Assembly (NCBI RefSeq): GCF_042945595.1
Contig: NZ_CP168493.1
Coordinates: 124,001 to 188,000, forward strand
Source: Psychrobacillus sp042945595
Lineage (GTDB): Bacteria > Bacillota > Bacilli > Bacillales_A > Planococcaceae
DNA: 64,000 nucleotides
Direction: 5' to 3'
This document shows, in pieces, positions 52,206-60,039 of the stretch. The notes under the pieces were generated by a model. It ran no database searches, was not told the DNA's origin, and worked only from the letters and a program-made list of their open reading frames with translations. Each line of letters starts with the position of its first letter. The first letter of the stretch is position 1. A program made the translations under genes and the position numbers.

Positions 52206-53023
52206 TGAAAAAAGTAGCGATTATTACAGGTTCCACTAGGGGTATAGGACGTAGCATCGCTCTGCATCTTGCGAAAACTAACTATCAGATAGTAGTAAAT
52301 GGCACTAAGCAAACATTAATCAACGAAGTGGTTCAAGAAATTCAGCAAGCTGGCGGAGAAGCTATGGGATATCTTGCTAATGTAACAGATTCCAACGCAG
52401 TAACCGCAATGATTGATGCAGCTATAGCTCGCTATGGACGTATAGATGTACTAATACATAACGCCGGTAATTTACAAGATAAAAAATGTATAAATATGAC
52501 GGATGAAGAGTGGAAATCAGTCCTAGACGTGCATATGAATGGTGCCTTTTATAGTATCCAACGAGTATTACCGCATATGCAAAAAAATGGCGGTGACATC
52601 CTTTTCGTGACTTCTACGGCGGGATTAATGGGCTCTATTGGGCAAGTAAATTATAGCGCGGCAAAAGCAGGGGTACTTGGCATGATGTGGACGCTTGCGG
52701 CTGAACTAAAACGCAATCATATTAGAGTGAATGCCATTTCACCAGCAGCTTTAACGGATATGACCAGGCATGTTATAGAACATGTGAAAGAGAAATATGC
52801 GAGTAAAAACGAGCCGTTTCCAGAATTCTGGAAAGTTGGCGAGTCGGATGATGTTGCTCGTTTTGTTGTTGCATTACTAGCGCAACAAGATGAAGACTTA
52901 ACTGGCGAGATATTTGGTGTAAATGGTTCAAAGGTGACAAAGTGGGAAAAGCCTATTCCTTCATTTTCAGAGGATAGCATAGAAGCATTTTTCGCGACAT
53001 GGCACCGCCAAAAAGGGAAGTGA
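52205..53023 (+). CDS. Short-chain dehydrogenase (3-ketoacyl reductase-like)
   Basis: SDR of 272 residues. TGSTRGIG (8-15), NAG (86-88), Ser137, Tyr150 and Lys154 (YSAAKAG) give a complete cofactor and active site. It resembles FabG and the dehydrogenase part of MFE-2-type enzymes, with an extra C-terminal ~25 residues (SEDSIEAFFATWHRQKGK). In this operon the natural role is reduction or oxidation of a 3-keto/3-hydroxyacyl intermediate. Coupled to the preceding gene by a 1-bp overlap, 4 bp before ecfA. Confidence 0.88.
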   Translation: MKKVAIITGSTRGIGRSIALHLAKTNYQIVVNGTKQTLINEVVQEIQQAGGEAMGYLANVTDSNAVTAMIDAAIARYGRIDVLIHNAGNLQDKKCINMTDEEWKSVLDVHMNGAFYSIQRVLPHMQKNGGDILFVTSTAGLMGSIGQVNYSAAKAGVLGMMWTLAAELKRNHIRVNAISPAALTDMTRHVIEHVKEKYASKNEPFPEFWKVGESDDVARFVVALLAQQDEDLTGEIFGVNGSKVTKWEKPIPSFSEDSIEAFFATWHRQKGK

Positions 53024-53027
53024 ATAA

Positions 53028-53828
53028 ATGCTTACATTTGATCATGTTCATTTTTACTATAAAAAAGGGCACCCTGTTGTCGAGGATGTTAGTTTTACGA
53101 TTAAAGCAGGAGAGTTTGTGTCGATCGTCGGAGCAAATGGTAGTGGAAAATCCACCATTGCTAAACTAATGGATGGACTGTTGTTACCAAAGGAAGGAAC
53201 AGTGAAATTACAACAACTAGACACGACAAAGCCAGCTGACCTTGCTAAAATCCATCAACAAATTGGTTTTGTCTTTCAAAATCCAGAAGACCAATTCATC
53301 ACCACAACCGTCATGGATGAGGTGCTTTTTGGATTGGAAAATATTCGCGTTCCAAGGGAAGAAATGCGTAGTCGAATGGACCATGCGTTACAAGCGGTTC
53401 ATATGGAGGATTATTTAGAAGCAATGCCGCATCAGCTTTCAGGTGGTCAAAAGCAACGCGTAGCGATAGCGGCTATTTTGGCGATGCGACCACAAATTAT
53501 TATTTTCGATGAGGCAACTTCTATGTTGGATCCGCAGGGTAGGGAGCAAGTGCTATCTATTATGCATGAACTACATCTCCAAGGCATGACGATTATTCAC
53601 ATCACGCATCATATGGAGGAAGTGCTATCTGCAAAGCGTATTTTACTAATACATAAAGGTCGACTTCAATTTGATGGCAACCCGCTAACCTTTTTTGAAA
53701 CAGTACCTGTAGAGGACTTTCAATTACAACTTCCGTTTGCAGTGCGTTTACATCAAACGCTCCAACTAAAACAGCCCTTAACAGCAGATTGGAAAGAAGG
53801 GATTCGTTCACAATGGCCTATCAATTAA
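53028..53828 (+). CDS. ecfA1: ECF transporter ATPase, A1 type
   Basis: A 266-residue ABC ATPase of energy-coupling-factor transporters. GANGSGKST (Walker A, 35-43), the Q-loop VFQNPEDQF, LSGGQKQR and Walker B IIIFDEATSMLD are complete; QNPEDQFI is the hallmark of ECF A subunits. With the following A and T genes it should energise BioY. Because housekeeping ecfAAT normally lies with ribosomal genes, this copy appears dedicated to biotin. Confidence 0.92.
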   Translation: MLTFDHVHFYYKKGHPVVEDVSFTIKAGEFVSIVGANGSGKSTIAKLMDGLLLPKEGTVKLQQLDTTKPADLAKIHQQIGFVFQNPEDQFITTTVMDEVLFGLENIRVPREEMRSRMDHALQAVHMEDYLEAMPHQLSGGQKQRVAIAAILAMRPQIIIFDEATSMLDPQGREQVLSIMHELHLQGMTIIHITHHMEEVLSAKRILLIHKGRLQFDGNPLTFFETVPVEDFQLQLPFAVRLHQTLQLKQPLTADWKEGIRSQWPIN

Positions 53829-54670
53829 ACAATGTATGCGTGAACTATGCCCATCAAATGGCTCTAAACAATGTCAGTTGTACGATTCAAGAAGGTAAAT
53901 GGATTTCCGTCATTGGTCAAACAGGCGCAGGGAAGTCCACGTTCGTCAAAGTTCTGAAGGGCTTGATTCCAACTATTAATGGTGACTATTTAATCCATCA
54001 ACATCCCGTAAAAAAAGATGCCAAAGGACATTTAAAAGTCATTCCGGAAATAGGTTTTGTTTTTCAATATCCAGAGCATCAGCTATTTGAAACGACAGTT
54101 TATAAAGAGCTTGCTTTTGCACTAAAGCAACAAGGTTCCTCGAGACAGCAGATAACAGAGGCTATTTCAATGATTTTACCGCAATTAGGTTTGTCAGAGG
54201 AAGTGCTTCCATTAGCTCCTTTCCAGCTAAGTGGGGGACAAAAGCGCCGAGTAGCCATTGCCTCTGTAATGATGACGGAACCGAAGCTTCTGATTGTGGA
54301 TGAGCCAACAGCAGGTCTCGACCCAGTCAGCAGAGAGGCATTATTGCAACTTCTCAAAAAGTGGCAACAACAAGAAAAACGGACCATTATTTTTGTATCC
54401 CACAAAATGGACGATGTTGCTACATATTCGGATGAAGTTATCGTATTTCACGAAGGGCAGCTAATGGGACAATTTGATACGAATCATTTATTTTTGGACC
54501 AGTCTTCGTTACTGGAGAAAATAGGATTGCCACTACCGGAACCCGTGCAATTCCTAAAGTTGCTGGAGGAATTATCAGGACAGAAAATTGAAGTCGCAAG
54601 TTGTAGAGAGCAGGATATTTTTGAAAAGGTTAAGCCGCTTTGGGATTCAAGGGGGCTTCTAAATGTCTGA
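53813..54670 (+). CDS. ecfA2: ECF transporter ATPase, A2 type
   Basis: Second ECF ATPase, 285 residues. GQTGAGKST, FQYPEHQLFETTV, LSGGQKRR and LLIVDEPTAGLD are intact. It forms a heterodimer with the first ATPase. The ATG at 53813 gives a product starting MAYQLNNVCVNYAHQ, which matches family N-termini, and overlaps the first ATPase gene by 16 bp; the frame open to 53789 is less suitable. Confidence 0.92.
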   Translation: MAYQLNNVCVNYAHQMALNNVSCTIQEGKWISVIGQTGAGKSTFVKVLKGLIPTINGDYLIHQHPVKKDAKGHLKVIPEIGFVFQYPEHQLFETTVYKELAFALKQQGSSRQQITEAISMILPQLGLSEEVLPLAPFQLSGGQKRRVAIASVMMTEPKLLIVDEPTAGLDPVSREALLQLLKKWQQQEKRTIIFVSHKMDDVATYSDEVIVFHEGQLMGQFDTNHLFLDQSSLLEKIGLPLPEPVQFLKLLEELSGQKIEVASCREQDIFEKVKPLWDSRGLLNV

Positions 54671-55466
54671 TACCGTGTTAATTGGTCAATATATGGAGAC
54701 GCATTCCATGTTTCATAGACTTGATCCGAGAACGAAAATTTTATGCATTTTTATTATCATGCTGAGCTTCCTGACACTAGAAACGGGAACTAGTTATGCG
54801 GTCGCAAGTCTTTTTGTTTTCGGGATTCTGTTTCTATCCAAAGTTCCATTCCACGTTTTTGGGAAAGGTTTAAAGCCTTTATTATTTATTTTGATGTTCA
54901 CATTTCTATACAATGTCCTACTTACAAAGGGAACTGTTATCTGGTCTTGGTCATTCATGGAGGTGACTTGGGAAGGGCTAGGAAATGGGATGCGCTTTGT
55001 CGGGCGCATTATATTGCTTGTCTTATTAGCTTCTGTTTTAACGTTAACGACAAAGCCGCTAGATTTAGCGAGAGGTCTTGAAAAGCTACTTGCCCCGTTG
55101 TCCAAACTCAACGTACCGGTAGAACAGTTTTCCTTAATGATAGTCATTGCCATACGTTTCATCCCAACGATTTTGCAGGAGCTTGATCGGATTCTTTTGG
55201 CTCAAAAAGCAAGAGGTTATGATATGTCGGCATTATCGTTGCCAAAACGTATTCTTGCGTATATCCCAATAGTAATTCCTCTTCTCTTTACAACCATTCA
55301 ACGAGCAGAGCAGCTGACCTACGCGATTGACGCGCGTGCTTATGGAACGGGCAAGGGGAGAACTCAATATAAGCAGTTACAATTTCAAAACATCGATTAC
55401 ATAGCAGGGGCAGTCGTCATTTTATTTGTGTTAACGATGGTCCTAATAAAGTTAGGGGGAATATAG
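54663..55466 (+). CDS. ecfT: ECF transporter transmembrane subunit EcfT (BioN-like)
   Basis: Coupling membrane protein of 267 residues with four to six helices. The two Ala-Arg motifs that dock onto the ATPases are seen as AQKARGYDMSAL and AIDARAYGTGKGRT. It links the two ATPases to the S-component BioY. It overlaps the second ATPase gene by 8 bp and ends 1 bp before the zinc-finger gene. Confidence 0.92.
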   Translation: MSDTVLIGQYMETHSMFHRLDPRTKILCIFIIMLSFLTLETGTSYAVASLFVFGILFLSKVPFHVFGKGLKPLLFILMFTFLYNVLLTKGTVIWSWSFMEVTWEGLGNGMRFVGRIILLVLLASVLTLTTKPLDLARGLEKLLAPLSKLNVPVEQFSLMIVIAIRFIPTILQELDRILLAQKARGYDMSALSLPKRILAYIPIVIPLLFTTIQRAEQLTYAIDARAYGTGKGRTQYKQLQFQNIDYIAGAVVILFVLTMVLIKLGGI

Positions 55467-55775
55467 ATGAAAGTTTATGGTGCTGTAGTAGACAATGAAA
55501 CACGTTGTACACATTATCATACGGAAAAAGATATAATCGCCATAAAGTTTAAATGCTGCAACCGATACTATCCTTGCTACAAATGCCATGAGGAAGAAGC
55601 TGACCATACTATCGAGCGTTGGCAACAGAAGCAGTTTGATGCATTGGCCGTCCTTTGCGGAAGTTGCCAAACAGAGTTGACGATAAATGAGTATATGCAA
55701 ACAGATAACTGTCCGAATTGCAAGGCAGTCTTCAACGAGAGATGTGCCGCCCATTATCCGATTTACTTTGAATGA
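55467..55775 (+). CDS. CHY zinc-finger protein
   Basis: A 102-residue CHY-type zinc-finger protein (Pfam family with Hot13). Zinc ligands are in RCTHYHTEKDIIAIKFKCCNRYYPCYKCHEEEADH, CGSCQTELTINEY and CPNCKAVFNERCAAHY, so at least two zinc sites are expected. In yeast a relative assists mitochondrial import; bacterial roles are unknown. It follows ecfT directly and seems to be the last gene of the biotin operon, perhaps by read-through only. Confidence 0.88.
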   Translation: MKVYGAVVDNETRCTHYHTEKDIIAIKFKCCNRYYPCYKCHEEEADHTIERWQQKQFDALAVLCGSCQTELTINEYMQTDNCPNCKAVFNERCAAHYPIYFE

Positions 55776-55884
55776 TCAACTAATTGAATCGATTTCATAA
55801 TTCAATGTTAGAGCCTAAAACACAAACAATATTAGAATAATATGTGAGAATATGCATAATATACACTTCATAAATCAGCATGAT

Positions 55885-56003
55885 TTCCACTTTCGGCGGA
55901 CGCTTTCCGCAGGGTGTGCGATGAGCCATCACCGCTGCATTCGCGTCGTTTTCGATGTCTCATCTGTCTCACTCATCCCGCTGGAGTCGCCGCCTGTCGC
56001 TCC
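55885..56003. repeat. GC-rich Bacillaceae-type intergenic repeat
   Basis: About 120 bp of unusually GC-rich DNA in an AT-rich gap. It begins CGGCGGACGCTTTCCGC and ends GCTGGAGTCGCCGCC, so the ends are near inverted repeats (GGCGGACGC/GTCGCCGCC). Elements with these ends are widespread between genes in Bacillaceae. The central part has no coding frame. The wider 55776-56071 stretch holds no gene. Confidence 0.6.
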
Positions 56004-56071
56004 AATCAATAAAATAATTATTGTTCGTGTTTTAATAATTAAATGCCAGTTATAAAATTAACTCAAATGTT

Positions 56072-56105
56072 AAAAATCCCAAGAGACAATTCTTCTTGGG
56101 ATTTT
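56072..56105. terminator. Bidirectional terminator between zinc-finger and methyltransferase genes
   Basis: AAAAATCCCAAGA pairs with TCTTGGGATTTTT around an 8-nt loop; A and T runs allow use on both strands. Confidence 0.88.
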
Positions 56106-56188
56106 TAAGTATGAAACATAAGTATTTAGTTAAAACCCAAACACTTATAACTATGGCAATTGCTCCATCGCTCCATTTCATTAATTCA

Positions 56189-57379
56189 TTATTTCGCTCG
56201 TATAAACAACACTTTCAAATAATTTCCTTCTTTAAAAAGCGGAGAAGTTTTAAAGTCATTCGGAAGAGAGAATTCTTCTTCAATTGTATATTTACGATTA
56301 CTCTCTTTAAAAGCCTTTTCCACAAATGTTTGAAACTTTTTCATTCCAAACGTTGCATTGTTTGTAGATGCAACGATCACTCCATTTTTCTCTGTAATTG
56401 CAATAGCGTCTTTTAGCAAATTCGTATAATCCTTTGCAGAGCTAAATGTGTACTTTTTCGAACGTGCAAAGCTAGGGGGATCTAGAATTACTATATCAAA
56501 AGCTAGTTCTTTTCGTTTGGCATATTTAAAATAATCAAATACATCCATTACAATAATGTCTTGCTTTTCTGCATCAATTCCGTTTACTTCAAATTGCTCC
56601 GTCGTTTTGCTTAAGCTTCGTTTTGCAAGATCGACACTTGTGGTTTTCTTCGCCCCGCCAACTGCAGCAAAAACAGAAAAAGCCCCAGTATAAGAAAAAG
56701 TATTCAGCACGTTTTTCCCTTTTGAATAAGCATCTCTAATTTTTTTGCGAACATCACGTTGGTCAAGAAACACACCAACCATCGCTCCATCATTCAAATA
56801 GATTGCGAAGTTTAGACCGTTTTCCTTCACGATTAGTGGAAACTCACCGCGTTCGCCTTTAACAAAATCATCGCCTTCTAAATACTGGCCCTTTGTATCA
56901 AAGCGTTTCTTCTCATAAATGCCTTTATATGAAACAGTAGCTTCAAGTGCCTCTAAAATCATTTCTTTAAAGGAATGGATTCCTTCGCTATACCAGCTTA
57001 TTAAGTAAAAACCGTCGAAATAATCAATTGTTAGACCGCCGATTCCATCGCCTTCTCCGTTAAAAATACGGAATGCAGTCGTATCATTACTAGTATAGTA
57101 ATCCTCCCGATTTTTGATTGCTGCTGCAATTTTCTTTTGGAAAAAGGAAGTATCAATCTTTTCGTTTTCATTTTTCGACAGAAGCCAGCCCATCCCTTTG
57201 TTTTGCATTCCTACATAGCCTTTTCCGACAAATTTACCTGAAGGGTTTTGCAATTTCAGAATAGAACCTTCTTTTAAAGAAACCACCTCATGGAATCCAT
57301 CTTTTAATAGAATAGGAACTCCTTTTTGTAAATCTTGTGCTAATGCATCTTTCACTTTTACATCTATTTCATTTGTCAT
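56189..57379 (-). CDS. Class I SAM-dependent 23S rRNA methyltransferase, RlmI/YwbD type
   Basis: A 396-residue RNA methyltransferase, the same length as RlmI, which makes m5C in 23S rRNA. An N-terminal PUA-like domain (1-75) is followed by the SAM-binding domain: VLNTFSYTGAFSVFAAVGGAKKTTSVDLAKRSL, and the catalytic LDPPSFARSKK. ATG at 57379 (GAGGATG 6 nt upstream) is chosen over TTG at 57394. Exact target base is inferred from the family. Confidence 0.9.
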   Translation of the reverse strand: MTNEIDVKVKDALAQDLQKGVPILLKDGFHEVVSLKEGSILKLQNPSGKFVGKGYVGMQNKGMGWLLSKNENEKIDTSFFQKKIAAAIKNREDYYTSNDTTAFRIFNGEGDGIGGLTIDYFDGFYLISWYSEGIHSFKEMILEALEATVSYKGIYEKKRFDTKGQYLEGDDFVKGERGEFPLIVKENGLNFAIYLNDGAMVGVFLDQRDVRKKIRDAYSKGKNVLNTFSYTGAFSVFAAVGGAKKTTSVDLAKRSLSKTTEQFEVNGIDAEKQDIIVMDVFDYFKYAKRKELAFDIVILDPPSFARSKKYTFSSAKDYTNLLKDAIAITEKNGVIVASTNNATFGMKKFQTFVEKAFKESNRKYTIEEEFSLPNDFKTSPLFKEGNYLKVLFIRAK

Positions 57380-57428
57380 TATTGTCATCCTCAAATATGT
57401 TTTTAATCATTATCTCATAATCGCTCAC

Positions 57429-57551
57429 TTATTCGCTCGATTTATTATTTTCTAGCTCTTTCACTCGTTTTTCTAGTTTGTTATATTTGTTTGTCGCATC
57501 TAGTGCAAATACAAAGGCAATAATAGCAAATACAAAAGTAACAGATCCCAT
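57429..57551 (-). CDS. Small membrane protein, 40 residues
   Basis: A short frame with GAGAGGAG upstream encodes a single hydrophobic helix (GSVTFVFAIIAFVFAL) and an acidic/basic helix (ATNKYNKLEKRVKELENNKSSE) with heptad-like spacing, so an anchored coiled coil is likely. Many Bacillus genomes have such phage-shock-like or YvlB-like mini-proteins, but I cannot assign it. It lies just upstream of the methyltransferase, which it may be transcribed with. Confidence 0.65.
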   Translation of the reverse strand: MGSVTFVFAIIAFVFALDATNKYNKLEKRVKELENNKSSE

Positions 57552-57624
57552 TATCGTCTACTCCTCTCTATACATATTCTTATGGTACAATATATTATAC
57601 GTATGCATAGGAAGGAAGTTCGCT

Positions 57625-57858
57625 GTGAAAAAGTCTAAAGTAATCGTGCCAATAATGGTCGTAGTAGCTGTGCTTGCAACAATTATTCTAAACCAAGAAG
57701 ATTATAATGAAGTAACTATCATAAATAAAATCCTAATCATTGCAGGAGCTGCAATTGTGTCCTCTATTATAGGATATTTCCTACTTGGATCTGATATTAA
57801 TAAAATAGATCCAAAACCCACGAATAACACATTTAACAATAAGAAGGGGAAACAGTAA
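57625..57858 (+). CDS. Small two-helix membrane protein
   Basis: A 77-residue protein of unrecognised family, starting at GTG 57625 behind GGAAGG. Two hydrophobic helices (VIVPIMVVVAVLATIIL and INKILIIAGAAIVSSIIGYFLL) and a polar, lysine-rich tail suggest a hairpin in the membrane with both ends in the cytoplasm. The open frame upstream to 57478 crosses the opposite-strand small gene and is not used. The end of the gene forms one arm of the terminator at 57846. Confidence 0.75.
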   Translation: MKKSKVIVPIMVVVAVLATIILNQEDYNEVTIINKILIIAGAAIVSSIIGYFLLGSDINKIDPKPTNNTFNNKKGKQ

Positions 57859-57879
57859 ATAATCTGTTTACCCTTTTTT
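57846..57879 (+). terminator. Terminator of the small membrane protein gene
   Basis: GGGGAAACAG (within the last codons) pairs with CTGTTTACCC, one mismatch, 8-nt loop, T6 after it. Confidence 0.8.
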
Positions 57880-57900
57880 CATAAGGGAGGAGTCGCTCAA

Positions 57901-59667
57901 GTGTTAGAAAAAGCACGTCAATTATTACAAACTTATTTTGGATATGATTCGTTTCGAGAAGGACAGGAAACCGTTATAAACTATGTGTTAGAAAACAAAG
58001 CGAGTTTATGTGTAATGCCAACAGGAGGAGGGAAATCACTTTGCTACCAAATTCCTTCCTTAATGTTGGAAGGCACAACAATCGTTATTTCACCTTTGAT
58101 TTCTCTAATGAAGGATCAAGTGGACACATTATTGCAGGCGGGAATTCCGGCGACCTTTATCAATAGTACATTAACTGCCGAAGAAGTAAGACAAACAATG
58201 GAAGAAGTGCAAAACGGGCAATATCGTTTACTTTATATAGCTCCAGAACGACTGGAATCTCAAAGCTTTTTAAGTCAGTTAAAGCGCGTTAAAGTGCCAT
58301 TAATAGCAGTAGATGAAGCGCATTGTATTTCCCAATGGGGACATGATTTCCGACCAAGCTATCGTGCGATTCATCGATTAAAGGAAGTTTTTGAGGAAGC
58401 ACCAGTTGTACTCGCTTTAACTGCCACCGCTACTCCAGATGTTCGAGCGGATATATGTAGATTGCTTCAAATTAAAGAGGATAATACAGTAATTACAGGA
58501 TTCGCTCGTTCAAATTTATCTTTTTCGGTTGTATTAGGACAAGATAAAAATCGGTTTTTAAAGGACTTTATTAAAAAGAACGCCAAAGAAGTAGGTATTA
58601 TTTATGCCGCTACTAGAAAAACGGTCGATTTACTGTACGAATTGTTAATAAAGTCAGGCGTCCGCGCTGCAAAATATCACGCAGGTCTTCCGGAAGCATT
58701 TCGTAATAAGGAGCAGGAGCGATTTCTAACAGATGAGGCGCAAGTAATGGTGGCAACCAATGCATTCGGTATGGGAATCGATAAATCGAATGTACGATAT
58801 GTCATTCATTATCAGCTGCCTAAAAATATGGAAAGCTATTATCAAGAAGCAGGAAGAGCTGGACGAGACGGTTTACCGAGTGAGTGTGTCGTTTTATATG
58901 CATCACAAGATGTGCAGACACAACGATTTTTAATAGATCAAGCGTTGGATCGTGAAAGAATTCCGCAAGAATTGGAAAAGCTACAAGGAATGGTCGATTA
59001 TTGTCATACAGAAAATTGTTTACAACAGTTTATCGTGTATTATTTTGGAGAACCAAACGGAGAACCGTGTGGTCGATGTGGAAATTGTACGGATAAAAGG
59101 GAAATGTCAGATGTTACAAAAGAAGTCCAAATGGTGCTTTCCTGTGTTGTTCGAATGGGTCAGAAATTTGGAAAAACAATTACAGCACAAGTGTTAACCG
59201 GTTCACAAAACAAAAAAGTAATGGATTTTGGATTTACCAAATTATCTACGTACGGGATATTAAAAAACAAGTCGTTAAAAGAAGTTTCTGGATTAATGGA
59301 GTTTATGATTTCAGAAGGTTTACTTTCCGTTAAACATGGCAGTTTGCCGACCATTTATGTATCGGATGCAGGAAAGGATGTATTACTTGGAAAAAGACAA
59401 GTGATGCGTAAAGGAGTAGCGGAAACAAAACAAATCGCGAAGAATGATCCATTATTCGAAGGATTAAGAGTGCTTCGGAAAAAACTTGCGGACGAAGCTG
59501 GTGTACCACCATTTGTTATTTTCTCAGATAAAACACTACAAGACATGTGTGTAAAGCGCCCGCAAACCGAAGAAGAATTATTAGATGTTCATGGAGTAGG
59601 AGAGAATAAGCAAGAAAAATATGGGAAAGTTTTTCTAGAAGAAATTAATCGTTATAGTACCGTGTAA
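57901..59667 (+). CDS. recQ: ATP-dependent DNA helicase RecQ
   Basis: 3'-5' DNA helicase of 588 residues acting in recombination and replication repair. Helicase motifs: MPTGGGKSLCYQ (39-50), DEAHCISQWGHDFRP, and motif VI QEAGRAGRDG. The RQC zinc ligands are in FGEPNGEPCGRCGNC, and a C-terminal HRDC domain begins with DPLFEGLRVLRKKLADEAGVPPFVIF. GTG start with GGGAGG upstream. The length and HRDC distinguish it from the shorter RecS. Ends overlapping the convergent DUF2187 gene by 16 bp. Confidence 0.95.
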   Translation: MLEKARQLLQTYFGYDSFREGQETVINYVLENKASLCVMPTGGGKSLCYQIPSLMLEGTTIVISPLISLMKDQVDTLLQAGIPATFINSTLTAEEVRQTMEEVQNGQYRLLYIAPERLESQSFLSQLKRVKVPLIAVDEAHCISQWGHDFRPSYRAIHRLKEVFEEAPVVLALTATATPDVRADICRLLQIKEDNTVITGFARSNLSFSVVLGQDKNRFLKDFIKKNAKEVGIIYAATRKTVDLLYELLIKSGVRAAKYHAGLPEAFRNKEQERFLTDEAQVMVATNAFGMGIDKSNVRYVIHYQLPKNMESYYQEAGRAGRDGLPSECVVLYASQDVQTQRFLIDQALDRERIPQELEKLQGMVDYCHTENCLQQFIVYYFGEPNGEPCGRCGNCTDKREMSDVTKEVQMVLSCVVRMGQKFGKTITAQVLTGSQNKKVMDFGFTKLSTYGILKNKSLKEVSGLMEFMISEGLLSVKHGSLPTIYVSDAGKDVLLGKRQVMRKGVAETKQIAKNDPLFEGLRVLRKKLADEAGVPPFVIFSDKTLQDMCVKRPQTEEELLDVHGVGENKQEKYGKVFLEEINRYSTV

Positions 59668-59873
59668 TTTTTATGGGATACTACGGTTAAATTAGAAGGA
59701 ACATTAATTTTTTTCGCGTCTTCAGTAGAAATTTCGACAATAACCGACTGTTCTAAAATTTTGAAAATAGTACCATGAACTTCGTGATCGTTACGTGTAA
59801 AAGAGATCTTCTCATCAATTGACCGTGCTGCTACGAAGTCAGAAACTTCTTTTGGTTGTCGTTGGAAACTCAT
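59652..59873 (-). CDS. DUF2187/YkvS-like small protein
   Basis: A 73-residue protein resembling the YkvS (DUF2187) family: KISFTRNDHEVHGTIFKILEQSVIVEIST is the conserved SH3-like strand set. Function unknown. RBS GAGGTTAGC precedes the ATG. The last 16 bp overlap the convergent recQ end. It diverges from dbpA. Confidence 0.75.
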   Translation of the reverse strand: MSFQRQPKEVSDFVAARSIDEKISFTRNDHEVHGTIFKILEQSVIVEISTEDAKKINVPSNLTVVSHKNYTVL

Positions 59874-60039
59874 ATGCTAACCTCTTTTCTAGTTTTGTTC
59901 ACGCAAAAAGCGATATTTCAATTATACCACAGTTAACCTGTTATAATGTGATAATGAGGTTATTTGTCGAAACTTGTTCAACAATTAGGAAGATAAATAT
60001 TCAACTGTTAAATAAGATCTAAAGAGGAGATTATGCATA

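Noticed and set aside
55852..56055. 67-codon frame through the GC-rich repeat
   Set aside because: It is created by the repeat element; no ribosome site and no protein-like pattern.
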